Below are positions 7,512 to 14,769 of a DNA stretch of 64,000 nucleotides, piece after piece (position 1 is the first letter of the stretch; each line of letters starts with the position of its first letter). The notes under the pieces were generated by a model. It saw only the letters and a list, made by a program, of their open reading frames with translations. It was not told the origin of the DNA and ran no database searches. The DNA comes from Acidimicrobiia bacterium. Its GTDB lineage: Bacteria; Acidobacteriota; Terriglobia; Bryobacterales; Bryobacteraceae. Made by a program: the position numbers and the translations under genes. The DNA lies in the NCBI GenBank assembly GCA_016871315.1, contig VFZE01000015.1, positions 55,109-119,108 on the forward strand, read 5' to 3'.

Positions 7512-9149
7512 ATGCGGCGACGGCATTTTCTTGCATTACCGGCGGGATTGGCGCGTGGGGCCGTTCACACGCCGGAGTTGATCCTCTACAACGGGAACAT
7601 TCATACGGTGGATGCGGCACAGCCGAAGGCGCAGGCGGTGGCGATCGGGGGCGGGCGGTTTCTGGGGGTGGGGTCGAATGAAGAGATGCTGGGACTGGCG
7701 GGGCCAAGGACCAGGAAGACGGACCTCGGAGGCCACACGGTGACGCCGGGCTTTATTGACGCGCATTCGCACCCGGCCTCTTCCGGATTGCGTCACTTGC
7801 GTGAGGTGGATTGCGACCTGCGCTCGATCGCGGAGATTCAGGCGGCGATCGGGAAGCGCGCGGCGGCGACGCCGGCCGGGGAATGGGTACTAGGCTTCAA
7901 GTACGACGACACCAAGACGGCGGAGGGCCGCAAGCTGACGCGGGAGGATCTGGACGCCGCCGCGCCGCAACATCCGGTCTTCATCAACCATCGCGGCGGA
8001 CACACGGCGTATGTGAACTCGCTTGCGTTCGAGCGGGCGGACGTGAACGACAAGACGCCAGATCCGGCAGGCGGCCACTTTGACCGCGACGGCGCGGGCC
8101 GGCTGACCGGAGGGTTGCGAGAGCTTGCAATGGAGCCGTTCCGCCGCCGGATCCCGACGAGGTACACGGCCGCGGACCGGCGCGAGGGAGTGAAGCTGAT
8201 TTCGCAGATGATGAACCGTGCGGGTGTGACGTCGGTTCATGACACGGGCGGTACGCCTGCCGATCTGCGCGCCTATCAGGATGCGCGCGATGCGGCCGAG
8301 CTTGGGCTGCGGGTCTATTGTCTGCTCGGCGTGGCGCACCTGGACAAGATGATCGAGGCGGGAGTGCGCACGGGACTGGGCGATGAGTGGGTGCGGGTGG
8401 GCGCGGTGAAGCTGGTCTGCGACGGTTCGATCTCAGAGCGGACGGCGCGGCTGTCGCAGCCGTATGTCGGGCGGCCGGACGACTACGGAATTCTGGTGAC
8501 GCCGGAGGCCGAGCTGTATGAGCAGGCTCGCAAGGCGCACATGGCGGGCTGGCAGATCGGCACGCACGCCAACGGCGACGTGGCGATCGATATGACGCTG
8601 CGCGTTTATGAGCGGCTGCAAAAGGAGACGCCGCGGCGCGATCCGCGCTTCCGGCTGGAGCATTGCACGCTGATCAACCCGGAGCTTGTGGCGCGCATCC
8701 GCGCGCTGGGGGCGATCCCGAATCCCTTCTCGACCTACGTCTACTATCACGGCGAGAAGATGCGCGAGTATGGCGCCGAGCGGTTGAACCGGATGTTCGC
8801 GGTGCGCAGTTTTCTGGATGCGGGTATCCGCGTGACGCAGACCTCGGACTATCCGCCGGGTCCGTTTGAGCCGATGATGGCGCTGCAATCGCAGGTGACA
8901 CGGACCGATAGCAAGGGCAACGTCTGGGGCGCGGCACAGCGAGTGACGGTGGAGGAGGCGCTGCGTGTGGGCACGCTGCATGGCGCCTACGCCAGTTTCG
9001 AGGAAGGGCTGAAAGGTTCTATCACACCGGGCAAGCTGGCGGATCTGGTGGTGCTAGGGCGCGACCCGCTGCGCGAGGAGCCTTCGAAGCTGATCACGAT
9101 TCCGATCCAGCGCACGATGGTGGGGGGGCGCTGGGTGTTTGAGTCCTAG
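7512..9149 (+). CDS. YtcJ-like metal-dependent amidohydrolase
   Basis: A 545-residue amidohydrolase of the YtcJ/exoenzyme-regulator-like group (amidohydrolase 3). These TIM-barrel metalloenzymes hydrolyse amide or urea-type bonds. The metal-binding segment TPGFIDAHSHP, the later HRGGHTAYVNS segment and a C-terminal composite beta domain (KLADLVVLGRDP) are present. The N-terminus MRRRHFLALPAGLA may be a short export signal. I chose ATG 7512 over an in-frame codon at 7467 because TACAAT sits 6 bases before 7512 and 7467 lies inside hemY. A rearranged partial copy is found at 10030-10288. The substrate is unknown. Confidence 0.88.
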   Translation: MRRRHFLALPAGLARGAVHTPELILYNGNIHTVDAAQPKAQAVAIGGGRFLGVGSNEEMLGLAGPRTRKTDLGGHTVTPGFIDAHSHPASSGLRHLREVDCDLRSIAEIQAAIGKRAAATPAGEWVLGFKYDDTKTAEGRKLTREDLDAAAPQHPVFINHRGGHTAYVNSLAFERADVNDKTPDPAGGHFDRDGAGRLTGGLRELAMEPFRRRIPTRYTAADRREGVKLISQMMNRAGVTSVHDTGGTPADLRAYQDARDAAELGLRVYCLLGVAHLDKMIEAGVRTGLGDEWVRVGAVKLVCDGSISERTARLSQPYVGRPDDYGILVTPEAELYEQARKAHMAGWQIGTHANGDVAIDMTLRVYERLQKETPRRDPRFRLEHCTLINPELVARIRALGAIPNPFSTYVYYHGEKMREYGAERLNRMFAVRSFLDAGIRVTQTSDYPPGPFEPMMALQSQVTRTDSKGNVWGAAQRVTVEEALRVGTLHGAYASFEEGLKGSITPGKLADLVVLGRDPLREEPSKLITIPIQRTMVGGRWVFES

Positions 9150-9252
9150 CCGGGGAGCCAAACTGGGCGAAACGATGCTCTGTTCTTGGCGAATACTCTT
9201 GATTGAGATGAGCTGTTCAGCGTTCTTGAGAACCTATACTGCTTGCAGGGGC

Positions 9253-9672
9253 CTATAGCAGAAGTGTTACAGCCAGCCGCTTCGCTGCCCGGTTCAGGCC
9301 CTGATCGCGGGATGCAAGCGGGATCTGTTTGCGGACCGCGAGTTCCAGGTAGGCTGCGTCGTATACCGTCAATTGGTGCTCCATCGCCAAATCCGCGATG
9401 CGAGTTGCCGCTAGACGCGGGCTGTCCTGGTCCACCGAAATCCGCAGCCGGTCCAGTAACATTCTCGCCTCTGAATAATCGTCGAGGTGGAGCTTCTTTC
9501 TGCGCCGCAAGACTAGCAGAGCGTTCGCTACCTCATAGGGCCACAAGGGGGGAACGGCGACAGTGCTGCCAGCCAGGATATCGTCGAGCAAGGCGTCAGT
9601 GGCCGTGGAGGCCTGGGAGGGAGTGCACCATCCCACGGCAACGGAGGCATCCGCCACGAAAGCCTTGTTCAA
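9253..9672 (-). CDS. vapC: PIN-domain toxin, VapC-like
   Basis: A 139-residue PIN-domain ribonuclease, the likely toxin of a type II toxin-antitoxin pair. The acidic metal-binding residues are visible: Asp in FVADASVAVGW, Glu in WPYEVANALL, and Asp in LTVYDAAYLELA followed by LASRDQGL. Its start overlaps the antitoxin stop by 4 bases (ATGA). The predicted target is RNA, often a tRNA or rRNA in this family, but it cannot be read from the sequence. The pair is oriented against its neighbours and sits between an amidohydrolase gene and a broken partial copy of that gene. Confidence 0.88.
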   Translation of the reverse strand: MNKAFVADASVAVGWCTPSQASTATDALLDDILAGSTVAVPPLWPYEVANALLVLRRRKKLHLDDYSEARMLLDRLRISVDQDSPRLAATRIADLAMEHQLTVYDAAYLELAVRKQIPLASRDQGLNRAAKRLAVTLLL

Positions 9673-9929
9673 CGACGACCTTCGTTCACAGCCGATTTGA
9701 TCTCGCGGTCAGTCAACCGGCGCCCCCCCTTACGGCTTGCAATTCTCGCCCGGAGTGCCCTCAGGCCCCTCACGGTCTCCCGCAGGCTCTCGTCCGACAC
9801 ACGGCCTTCGGGAACGATCCTCGCCACAGGCTTCTCGTGCCGCGTGATGATGATCTCCTCGCCCTTGGCGACGCGGTCGAGCAGTTTTCCCATATAGGTC
9901 TTAGCCTCAAAGGCGCTCACTGTGTTCAT
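9669..9929 (-). CDS. Phd/YefM-type antitoxin
   Basis: An 86-residue antitoxin of the Phd/YefM family. The N-terminal DNA-binding and dimerising part is clear (VSAFEAKTYMGKLLDRV, GEEIIITRHEKPVARIVP). The C-terminal tail, rich in Arg and Lys, would wrap and inhibit the PIN toxin encoded just downstream. Such antitoxins repress their own promoter, which should lie in 9930-10000. No ribosome binding site of note is seen. Confidence 0.88.
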   Translation of the reverse strand: MNTVSAFEAKTYMGKLLDRVAKGEEIIITRHEKPVARIVPEGRVSDESLRETVRGLRALRARIASRKGGRRLTDREIKSAVNEGRR

Positions 9930-10029
9930 AAATTAACCACTCATTGACCAGTCTAACATGGCTGGAACCGGAATTGAATCGGGCCAATTTACCCTGCGCG
10001 TCAAAGTGCCAGATATGAACCTCATCCTC

Positions 10030-10288
10030 TTCCGCGATGGATCGGGCCGGCTGACGGTGAGGATTGCGTGAGCGGGCGATGGAGCCGTTCCGCCGCAGGA
10101 TCCCGACGAGGTACACCGCCGCCGACCGCGGGACCGCCGCGGCGCGATCCGCGCTTCCGGCTGGAGCATTGCACGCTGATCAACCCGGAGCTTGTGGCCC
10201 GCATTCGCGCGCTGGGGGCGATCCCGAATCCCTTCTCGACCTACGTCTACTATCACATGGTGGGGGGCGCTGGGTGTTTGAGTCCTGA
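10030..10288 (+). pseudogene. Deleted, frameshifted partial copy of the ytcJ-like gene
   Basis: Three collinear pieces of the 7512-9149 gene are fused here. About 10030-10131 matches 8081-8182, 10134-10256 matches 8628-8750, and 10257-10287 matches 9117-9148. The second and third pieces are nearly identical to the parent; the first has a one-base insertion that breaks the frame, and one G is missing from the G-run in the third. Two internal deletions (about 445 and 366 bases) join the pieces at short shared sequences. It cannot make a working enzyme and is best explained as a decayed tandem duplicate. Confidence 0.85.
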
Positions 10289-10338
10289 GGGCCTGGGCGC
10301 GGGTAAAGTTAAGGGAAAAACTCACCGATAGGGGAAGT

Positions 10339-11286
10339 ATGTCCGGTAAAAAGAAGCGGGCACCGCTGGTGCGCACGATTCTGCTGATGTTTATCGGGTT
10401 CTCCACCGTTTTCGTCCTTTTCAACTTTCCTTACCATTGGGATCCGCAGCCGAAGAACGTGAAGCGGGTGGCGCAGGCCGTTCCCACCGGCGCCAAGGCG
10501 AACGGATTCTATAGCGACGTATACGCGCCCGCGGACTCCGGGGAAGCGGGTAAGGTGAGCGATTCGGCGTATGTGCAATCGGTCAGCGCTCACTCCGACG
10601 ACGTGAAGAAGGCGATCCGGGGGTTCGTCCGCCTATACCATCTGGCGGACAAGAAGGTGCTGGATGTAGGGGCGGGTTCCGGCTACTTGCAGGACGCGGT
10701 GGAGAATTATACGGGCCTGGACATCGTGCCCGAGGCGGCGCGTTACTTTCACAAGAAGTTTGTTGTGGGCTCGGCGACCGATATGCCGTTCGCCGACGGG
10801 GAGTTCGACGCGCTGTGGACGATCTGGGTATTGGAACATGTGCCGAACCCGGAGCGGGCGTTGGCCGAGATGCGGCGTGTGGTGAAGCCCGGCGGCTACC
10901 TGTTCCTGGCTCCGGCCTGGAACGTGCCGAGCTGGCTATCGGGAGGCTACGACGTGCAGCCATACTCGGCATTCGGCTGGCAAGGCAAGCTAATCAAGGC
11001 GAGCATCCCGATGCGGAAGCTGAGACTGGCCGACGGGATGTATCTGGGCCAGATCCGGATGCTGCGCCACTTGGCGTCGCTAGTGGGACCGACGCGGCTG
11101 CGCTACCATCTGCTGAACCCGAACTACGAGACATATTGGGAGCACGACAGCGATGCGGTGAACTCGATAGATCCCTACGAGGTGTATCTGTGGCATCTGA
11201 GCCGCGGGGACCGCTGTCTGAACTGCGGCGATTTCCGGAGGGCGCTGTGGTCGCCTCCGATCGCGCTGATTATTCAAAAACAGTAG
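10339..11286 (+). CDS. Membrane-anchored SAM-dependent methyltransferase
   Basis: A 315-residue protein with an N-terminal membrane segment (about residues 10-30, RTILLMFIGFSTVFVLFNF) and a class I methyltransferase domain. The SAM-binding motif I reads VLDVGAGSGYL, and the later acidic and post-motif segments GLDIVPEAA, DMPFADGEFDALWTIWVLEH and VVKPGGYLFL are typical of the methyltransferase-11 group. The C-terminal part contains a CLNCGDF pair of cysteines. GGGGAAG lies immediately before the ATG. The substrate is unknown; a lipid, quinone or glycan precursor at the membrane would fit the anchor. Confidence 0.85.
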   Translation: MSGKKKRAPLVRTILLMFIGFSTVFVLFNFPYHWDPQPKNVKRVAQAVPTGAKANGFYSDVYAPADSGEAGKVSDSAYVQSVSAHSDDVKKAIRGFVRLYHLADKKVLDVGAGSGYLQDAVENYTGLDIVPEAARYFHKKFVVGSATDMPFADGEFDALWTIWVLEHVPNPERALAEMRRVVKPGGYLFLAPAWNVPSWLSGGYDVQPYSAFGWQGKLIKASIPMRKLRLADGMYLGQIRMLRHLASLVGPTRLRYHLLNPNYETYWEHDSDAVNSIDPYEVYLWHLSRGDRCLNCGDFRRALWSPPIALIIQKQ

Positions 11287-11358
11287 GAGTTCAGGGTTTG
11301 AACTAGGCGCGGCCCAAGGTGAAGCGCTGCCGCGCGGCCTGCGTGTTACGATTTCTCC

Positions 11359-11856
11359 ATGCCGCGCCTGCGCCTGGGCATCGGATTGCTGACGATAGTG
11401 GCCTTCAGCCAGGAACAGGCGGCGGTGTTCCTGAGGCCATCAGAGTACATACTCCCGTCTGGGTCGACCTATCCGGAAGCGGAATGGGAGAAGTGGGTAA
11501 GCGCCGAGGCCGCCGGCTATTCGAGCGCGCGGCTTGATGTGTTGCGCGCCTGGCTGAAGACGCACGAGACGACAGGCATGATGGTGGTTGCCGGGGGCCG
11601 CGTTCTGTTCGAGTACGGCAACGTAACGGAGACCAGCAAGATCGGTTCGGTTCGGAAGAGCGTGCTGGGAATGCTGTTCGGAAAATACCTGGCAAGAAGC
11701 CCGAAATTGCTGCATGCGACGGTGAAGGATCTGGGGCTGGACGATATGGACACGAGGTTGATCCGGATTCTGGAATCCACTCTCTGGCGGCTCATCGGGC
11801 CCGAGACGGCCTGCCTTCCATCGCCAGCCGTCATCGGACCAAAACCGTATCTGTGA
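11359..11856 (+). pseudogene. Truncated class C beta-lactamase-like gene
   Basis: The first 130 or so residues look like the start of a secreted serine hydrolase of the beta-lactamase class C/esterase group: signal-like N-terminus, then GGRVLFEYGN, then the Ser-x-x-Lys motif in GSVRKSVLGML, then TVKDLGLDD. The rest of the fold (Tyr motif and C-terminal Gly/Lys motif, about 250 residues) is missing. From about 11760 the frame enters sequence that on the other strand encodes a sulfatase-modifying-factor fragment. A TACGAT hexamer lies 6 bases before the ATG, so it may still be transcribed. A working product is unlikely. Confidence 0.7.
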
Positions 11857-12028
11857 GTAGCCGCCCGCCGAGACAAATGCGGCAAAGGCGGCATTGGACA
11901 CCTCGTAGCGATCCAACCAGAAACCTTTGGAAAAACAGACCTCGTGAGCGGGCGTTTCATCTGCCTCCGCCAGCCAGTCGCGCCATCGATTGCTGCCCTG
12001 AAGAAAACATCCTGGCTGGACCCAAACT
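11770..12028 (-). pseudogene. Fragment of a formylglycine-generating-enzyme-like gene
   Basis: The minus strand has an open frame that reads GCFLQGSN, then ADETPAHEVCF, then GFWLDRYEVSNAAFAAFV, then SDDGWRW. This is the N-terminal pattern of the FGE-sulfatase (SUMF1-like) domain. Only about 80 residues are present, with no start region and none of the C-terminal active-site cysteines. It joins the truncated beta-lactamase-like gene tail to tail, so both are remnants of a rearrangement. The end points are approximate. Confidence 0.65.
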
Positions 12029-12062
12029 TGCTCAACTCCGAGCTCGTCAGTGGGCTAGCGCG

Positions 12063-13085
12063 TCAGGCCTTGAATTGGCGGACCATGTCAACGACGGCCT
12101 TGACGTGGTCCACCGGGGTCTCCGGAAGGATGCCGTGGCCGAGGTTGAAGATGTGGCCGGGGCGCGTGCCGGTGCGCTTCAGCAACTCGTGCACACGCAT
12201 CTTGAGTTCCGGCAGCGGGGCGAACAGGACGGCAGGGTCGAGGTTGCCCTGAATCGCCGAGCGGTAGCTGATATCCATCCAGGCCTGATCGATGTTGATG
12301 CGCCAGTCGACGCCCATGACGTCGCCGCCGGCGGCGTGGAGTTCGCGGAAGTAGCCGCTGACGCCGGTGCCGAAGTGAATCACCGGGACGCTGCCGGTGC
12401 GGATACGCTCAATGAGCGCGCGGGAATAGGGCGCGACGTAGCGAACGTAGTCGTCCGAGCCAAGGGCGCCGACCCAGCTGTCAAAGACCTGGATGGCGCG
12501 CGCACCGGCGGCCACTTGCAGCAAGGCGTAGGGGCCGAGCACATCGACCAGCTTGCCCATCAGGCGGCGCCACATGGTCTCGTCCTTGTACATCATCTGC
12601 TTGGTGCGCAGGAAGGTCTTTGACGGGCCGCCCTCGATGATGTAGCTGGCCATGGTGAACGGAGCGCCGACGAAGCCGATGACGGGGACGCGGCCGGCAA
12701 GGGCTTTGACGACCATCTGGATGGCCTCGCCAACATAGCCGAGATCATCGGTGTTGGAGATGGAGAGCGAGTCGATATCCTCGCTGGTGCGGACGGGGTT
12801 GTGAATCTTCGGCCCTTCTCCGGCGACGAAGCTGAGCTTGAGCCCCATCGGCTCGACCGGAAGCAGCAGATCGGCGAAGATGATGGCCGCGTCGACGTCC
12901 AGCACCTCCACCGGCTGTAGCGTCACGGTGGACGCCAGGTCCGGCCGTTTGCAAATTTCCAAAATGTCGTGATGCTTGCGTACGGCGCGGTACTGTTTCA
13001 TGTACCGTCCGGCCTGCCGCATAAACCATACCGGCCGCACATCCGTTGGCCGGCGGCGGCAGGCTTCCAGAAATCGGCTGTTCAT
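12063..13085 (-). CDS. hemE: Uroporphyrinogen decarboxylase
   Basis: A 340-residue enzyme that decarboxylates uroporphyrinogen III to coproporphyrinogen III in haem synthesis. The family signatures are clear: RPVWFMRQAGRYM near the N-terminus, the substrate-binding aspartate segment in AAIIFADLLLPVEPMG, GFVGAPFTMASYIIEG, and the C-terminal FNLGHGILPETPV. I start it at 13085 because that ATG overlaps the apbE stop as ATGA; an in-frame codon at 13100 would add five residues and lie inside apbE. It is the last gene of the rimP-nusA-infB-ylxP-rbfA-apbE-hemE run. Confidence 0.95.
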   Translation of the reverse strand: MNSRFLEACRRRPTDVRPVWFMRQAGRYMKQYRAVRKHHDILEICKRPDLASTVTLQPVEVLDVDAAIIFADLLLPVEPMGLKLSFVAGEGPKIHNPVRTSEDIDSLSISNTDDLGYVGEAIQMVVKALAGRVPVIGFVGAPFTMASYIIEGGPSKTFLRTKQMMYKDETMWRRLMGKLVDVLGPYALLQVAAGARAIQVFDSWVGALGSDDYVRYVAPYSRALIERIRTGSVPVIHFGTGVSGYFRELHAAGGDVMGVDWRINIDQAWMDISYRSAIQGNLDPAVLFAPLPELKMRVHELLKRTGTRPGHIFNLGHGILPETPVDHVKAVVDMVRQFKA

Positions 13086-14047
13086 TGGAGCCACGCGCAT
13101 GCTATTTCCAACCTGTCCTCACAAAGGAATACCCGGAAATTACCGGGCTTGTTTTTCTGTGCCCATCCGCGACCGTTAACGAAGACCGGCTTGGCCCAGG
13201 CTTCACTGTCCAGCGCCTTGGGCGCGGTTACGGAAACCGACAGCATGCCTTGAGCGGGAAAGCCGGTGCGAGGGTCGAAAATGTGGCTATAGATTTTGCC
13301 GGCGGCGCGAAAGAATTTTTCCGAGGTTCCGGAAGTGGACATGGAGAGATCCTTCAACGTAACCTCTCCGACGTATTCGTTCTCCTTGACCGGATGCCTC
13401 AGCTTCACGCGCCAGCCGTCCTGGCTGGGAGGCGCGCCCAGTCCATAAATCGTGCTTCCGGCCGCGGAAACCAGCGCCGCCTTGATACCGTTGTTCTTCA
13501 AAATCTCCACGATTCGATCCACCGCGTAGCCTTTACCAATACCGCCGGGGTCGAGTTCGACTCCCTCTTTCAGGAATCGCACGGTCCTGTTCCTGCCATC
13601 CAACTGCACCTTCCCGTAGCCGATCCTGGCCATGACGGTCCGGATCTCAGCGCGGTGCGGCAGGCGCCCGGAGCCTTTGTAAAAGCCCCAGAGCTTCACC
13701 AGCGGGCCAACCGTGATGTCGAAGGCTCCTTCGCTGATGCGGCTGTAACGCTGGCAACGTTCCAGCAGGCCGAACAATTCCAGGCTCACCGAAACCGGCC
13801 CCGCGGCTGCGTCGCGGTTTACCCTGCTCCATTCGCTGGTTGGCTTGTAATTGGACAACAGATTGTCCAGCCGGCGGACTTCCTCGAAACTCTCCTCCAC
13901 GGCGCTTTCCAGCCGCAAACGATCTTCGCCATAGGCCACAATGGTGTAGGTGGATCCCATGGCATCGATTGTCGACTCGATGCGCAATGGCTCGCCCGCC
14001 AAGGCGGCGACGGGCGCCAAACACAAAATTACCACACCGAGGATCAT
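13082..14047 (-). CDS. apbE: FAD:protein FMN transferase
   Basis: A 321-residue exported ApbE-type flavin transferase that attaches FMN to Thr or Ser of target proteins, using Mg2+ and FAD. The N-terminus MILGVVILCLAPVAALA is a signal peptide. Family motifs are present: LDPGGIGKGYAVDRI, STSGTSEKFF, SHIFDPRTGFPAQG, and the C-terminal region ALDSEAWAKPVFVNG. In that last stretch the usual Asp-Ala-Leu-x-Thr pattern is altered, which may change metal binding. No Nqr/Rnf or other known flavinylated partner is in the window. It is translationally coupled to hemE downstream (ATGA) and ends the ribosome-factor operon together with it. Confidence 0.9.
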   Translation of the reverse strand: MILGVVILCLAPVAALAGEPLRIESTIDAMGSTYTIVAYGEDRLRLESAVEESFEEVRRLDNLLSNYKPTSEWSRVNRDAAAGPVSVSLELFGLLERCQRYSRISEGAFDITVGPLVKLWGFYKGSGRLPHRAEIRTVMARIGYGKVQLDGRNRTVRFLKEGVELDPGGIGKGYAVDRIVEILKNNGIKAALVSAAGSTIYGLGAPPSQDGWRVKLRHPVKENEYVGEVTLKDLSMSTSGTSEKFFRAAGKIYSHIFDPRTGFPAQGMLSVSVTAPKALDSEAWAKPVFVNGRGWAQKNKPGNFRVFLCEDRLEIACAWLQ

Positions 14048-14054
14048 GAAAGCT

Positions 14055-14450
14055 TTAGTCGGGCCGATTTTTTCTTGCCGTCCCGGCAGGGTCGAGGTCG
14101 CGGGGGCGCCCTTTCCTTATTTTTTTCAATAGCTTATCGGCTTTCTGGCGGACTTCCGGCTCGATATCAGAGGAAAAGTGGAAATCCGGGGTCCGATACA
14201 TCTCCAGCCGCTCGCCGACGCGGTGGCGCAGGTAACCTCTTGCTTTTTCAATTACTTCCAGAGTCTCCAGCTGCTGATCCCGATTTCCGCGGATGGCCAC
14301 CCGGATATGGGCCTTTTTGCGGTCCGGGCTGACCAGCACTTCGGTCACCTCCACCGATTGGAGGCGTGGATCATCCATTTCGAAATTGACCAGCTCCGAC
14401 AGTTCGTTGCGGAGCGCTTCGGCAAGGCGTTCGCCACGATGCGCGTCCAT
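14055..14450 (-). CDS. rbfA: Ribosome-binding factor A
   Basis: A 131-residue small-subunit maturation factor with a KH-like fold. The family signatures HRGERLAEALRNELSEL, the middle strand segment VEVTEVLVSPDRKKAHI and the C-terminal FHFSSDIEP are all recognisable. The C-terminal tail is rich in Lys and Arg. It follows ylxP by 2 bases and sits in the standard infB-ylxP-rbfA order. Confidence 0.95.
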   Translation of the reverse strand: MDAHRGERLAEALRNELSELVNFEMDDPRLQSVEVTEVLVSPDRKKAHIRVAIRGNRDQQLETLEVIEKARGYLRHRVGERLEMYRTPDFHFSSDIEPEVRQKADKLLKKIRKGRPRDLDPAGTARKNRPD

Positions 14451-14452
14451 CG

Positions 14453-14740
14453 TTATTCAATCCATTCCATCTGCGCGTTGACCAGGCTGCCGCCAACCTG
14501 GGAGGCGGCGTCGTGCTCGACGGCTTCCAGCACCTGCTGCGCGCGAAGCCTGTCGGAGCTGACGGTAACCGCGGCAATCAGCGAGCGTTGCCAGAGGTCG
14601 TGATAGTCGATCTCGGCGATCGAAATATTGTGGCGGTTGCGGAGCCGCTCGCGCAGCCCCTTGACCACGTGGCGCTTGTCCTTGAGCGAATGAGCGTGTT
14701 CGATGCGCAATTCCAGCGTCAGCACGCCAATGGCAGGCAT
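14453..14740 (-). CDS. ylxP: YlxP/DUF503 family protein
   Basis: A 95-residue member of the DUF503/YlxP family, small proteins found next to infB and rbfA in many bacteria and thought to help ribosome assembly. The N-terminal pattern IGVLTLELRIEHAHSLKDKR and the later segment for the DLWQRSLIAAV strand are typical. I start it at ATG 14740, since the longer open frame upstream would overlap infB and lacks family similarity. Confidence 0.9.
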   Translation of the reverse strand: MPAIGVLTLELRIEHAHSLKDKRHVVKGLRERLRNRHNISIAEIDYHDLWQRSLIAAVTVSSDRLRAQQVLEAVEHDAASQVGGSLVNAQMEWIE

Positions 14741-14769
14741 CTGCTTCCTCTTCCTAATCGCCTGGACAA

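Noticed and set aside
9222..9233. Short inverted repeat near the 3' end of the PIN toxin gene
   Set aside because: The arms are only 5 bases and there is no T-run; too weak to call a terminator.
13131..13160. CCCGG/CCGGG hairpin followed by T residues on the plus strand
   Set aside because: It lies within the apbE coding region and no plus-strand gene ends there; probably chance.
13046..14332. Plus-strand open frame of 428 codons opposite apbE and rbfA
   Set aside because: No family-like sequence; both minus-strand genes are certain.
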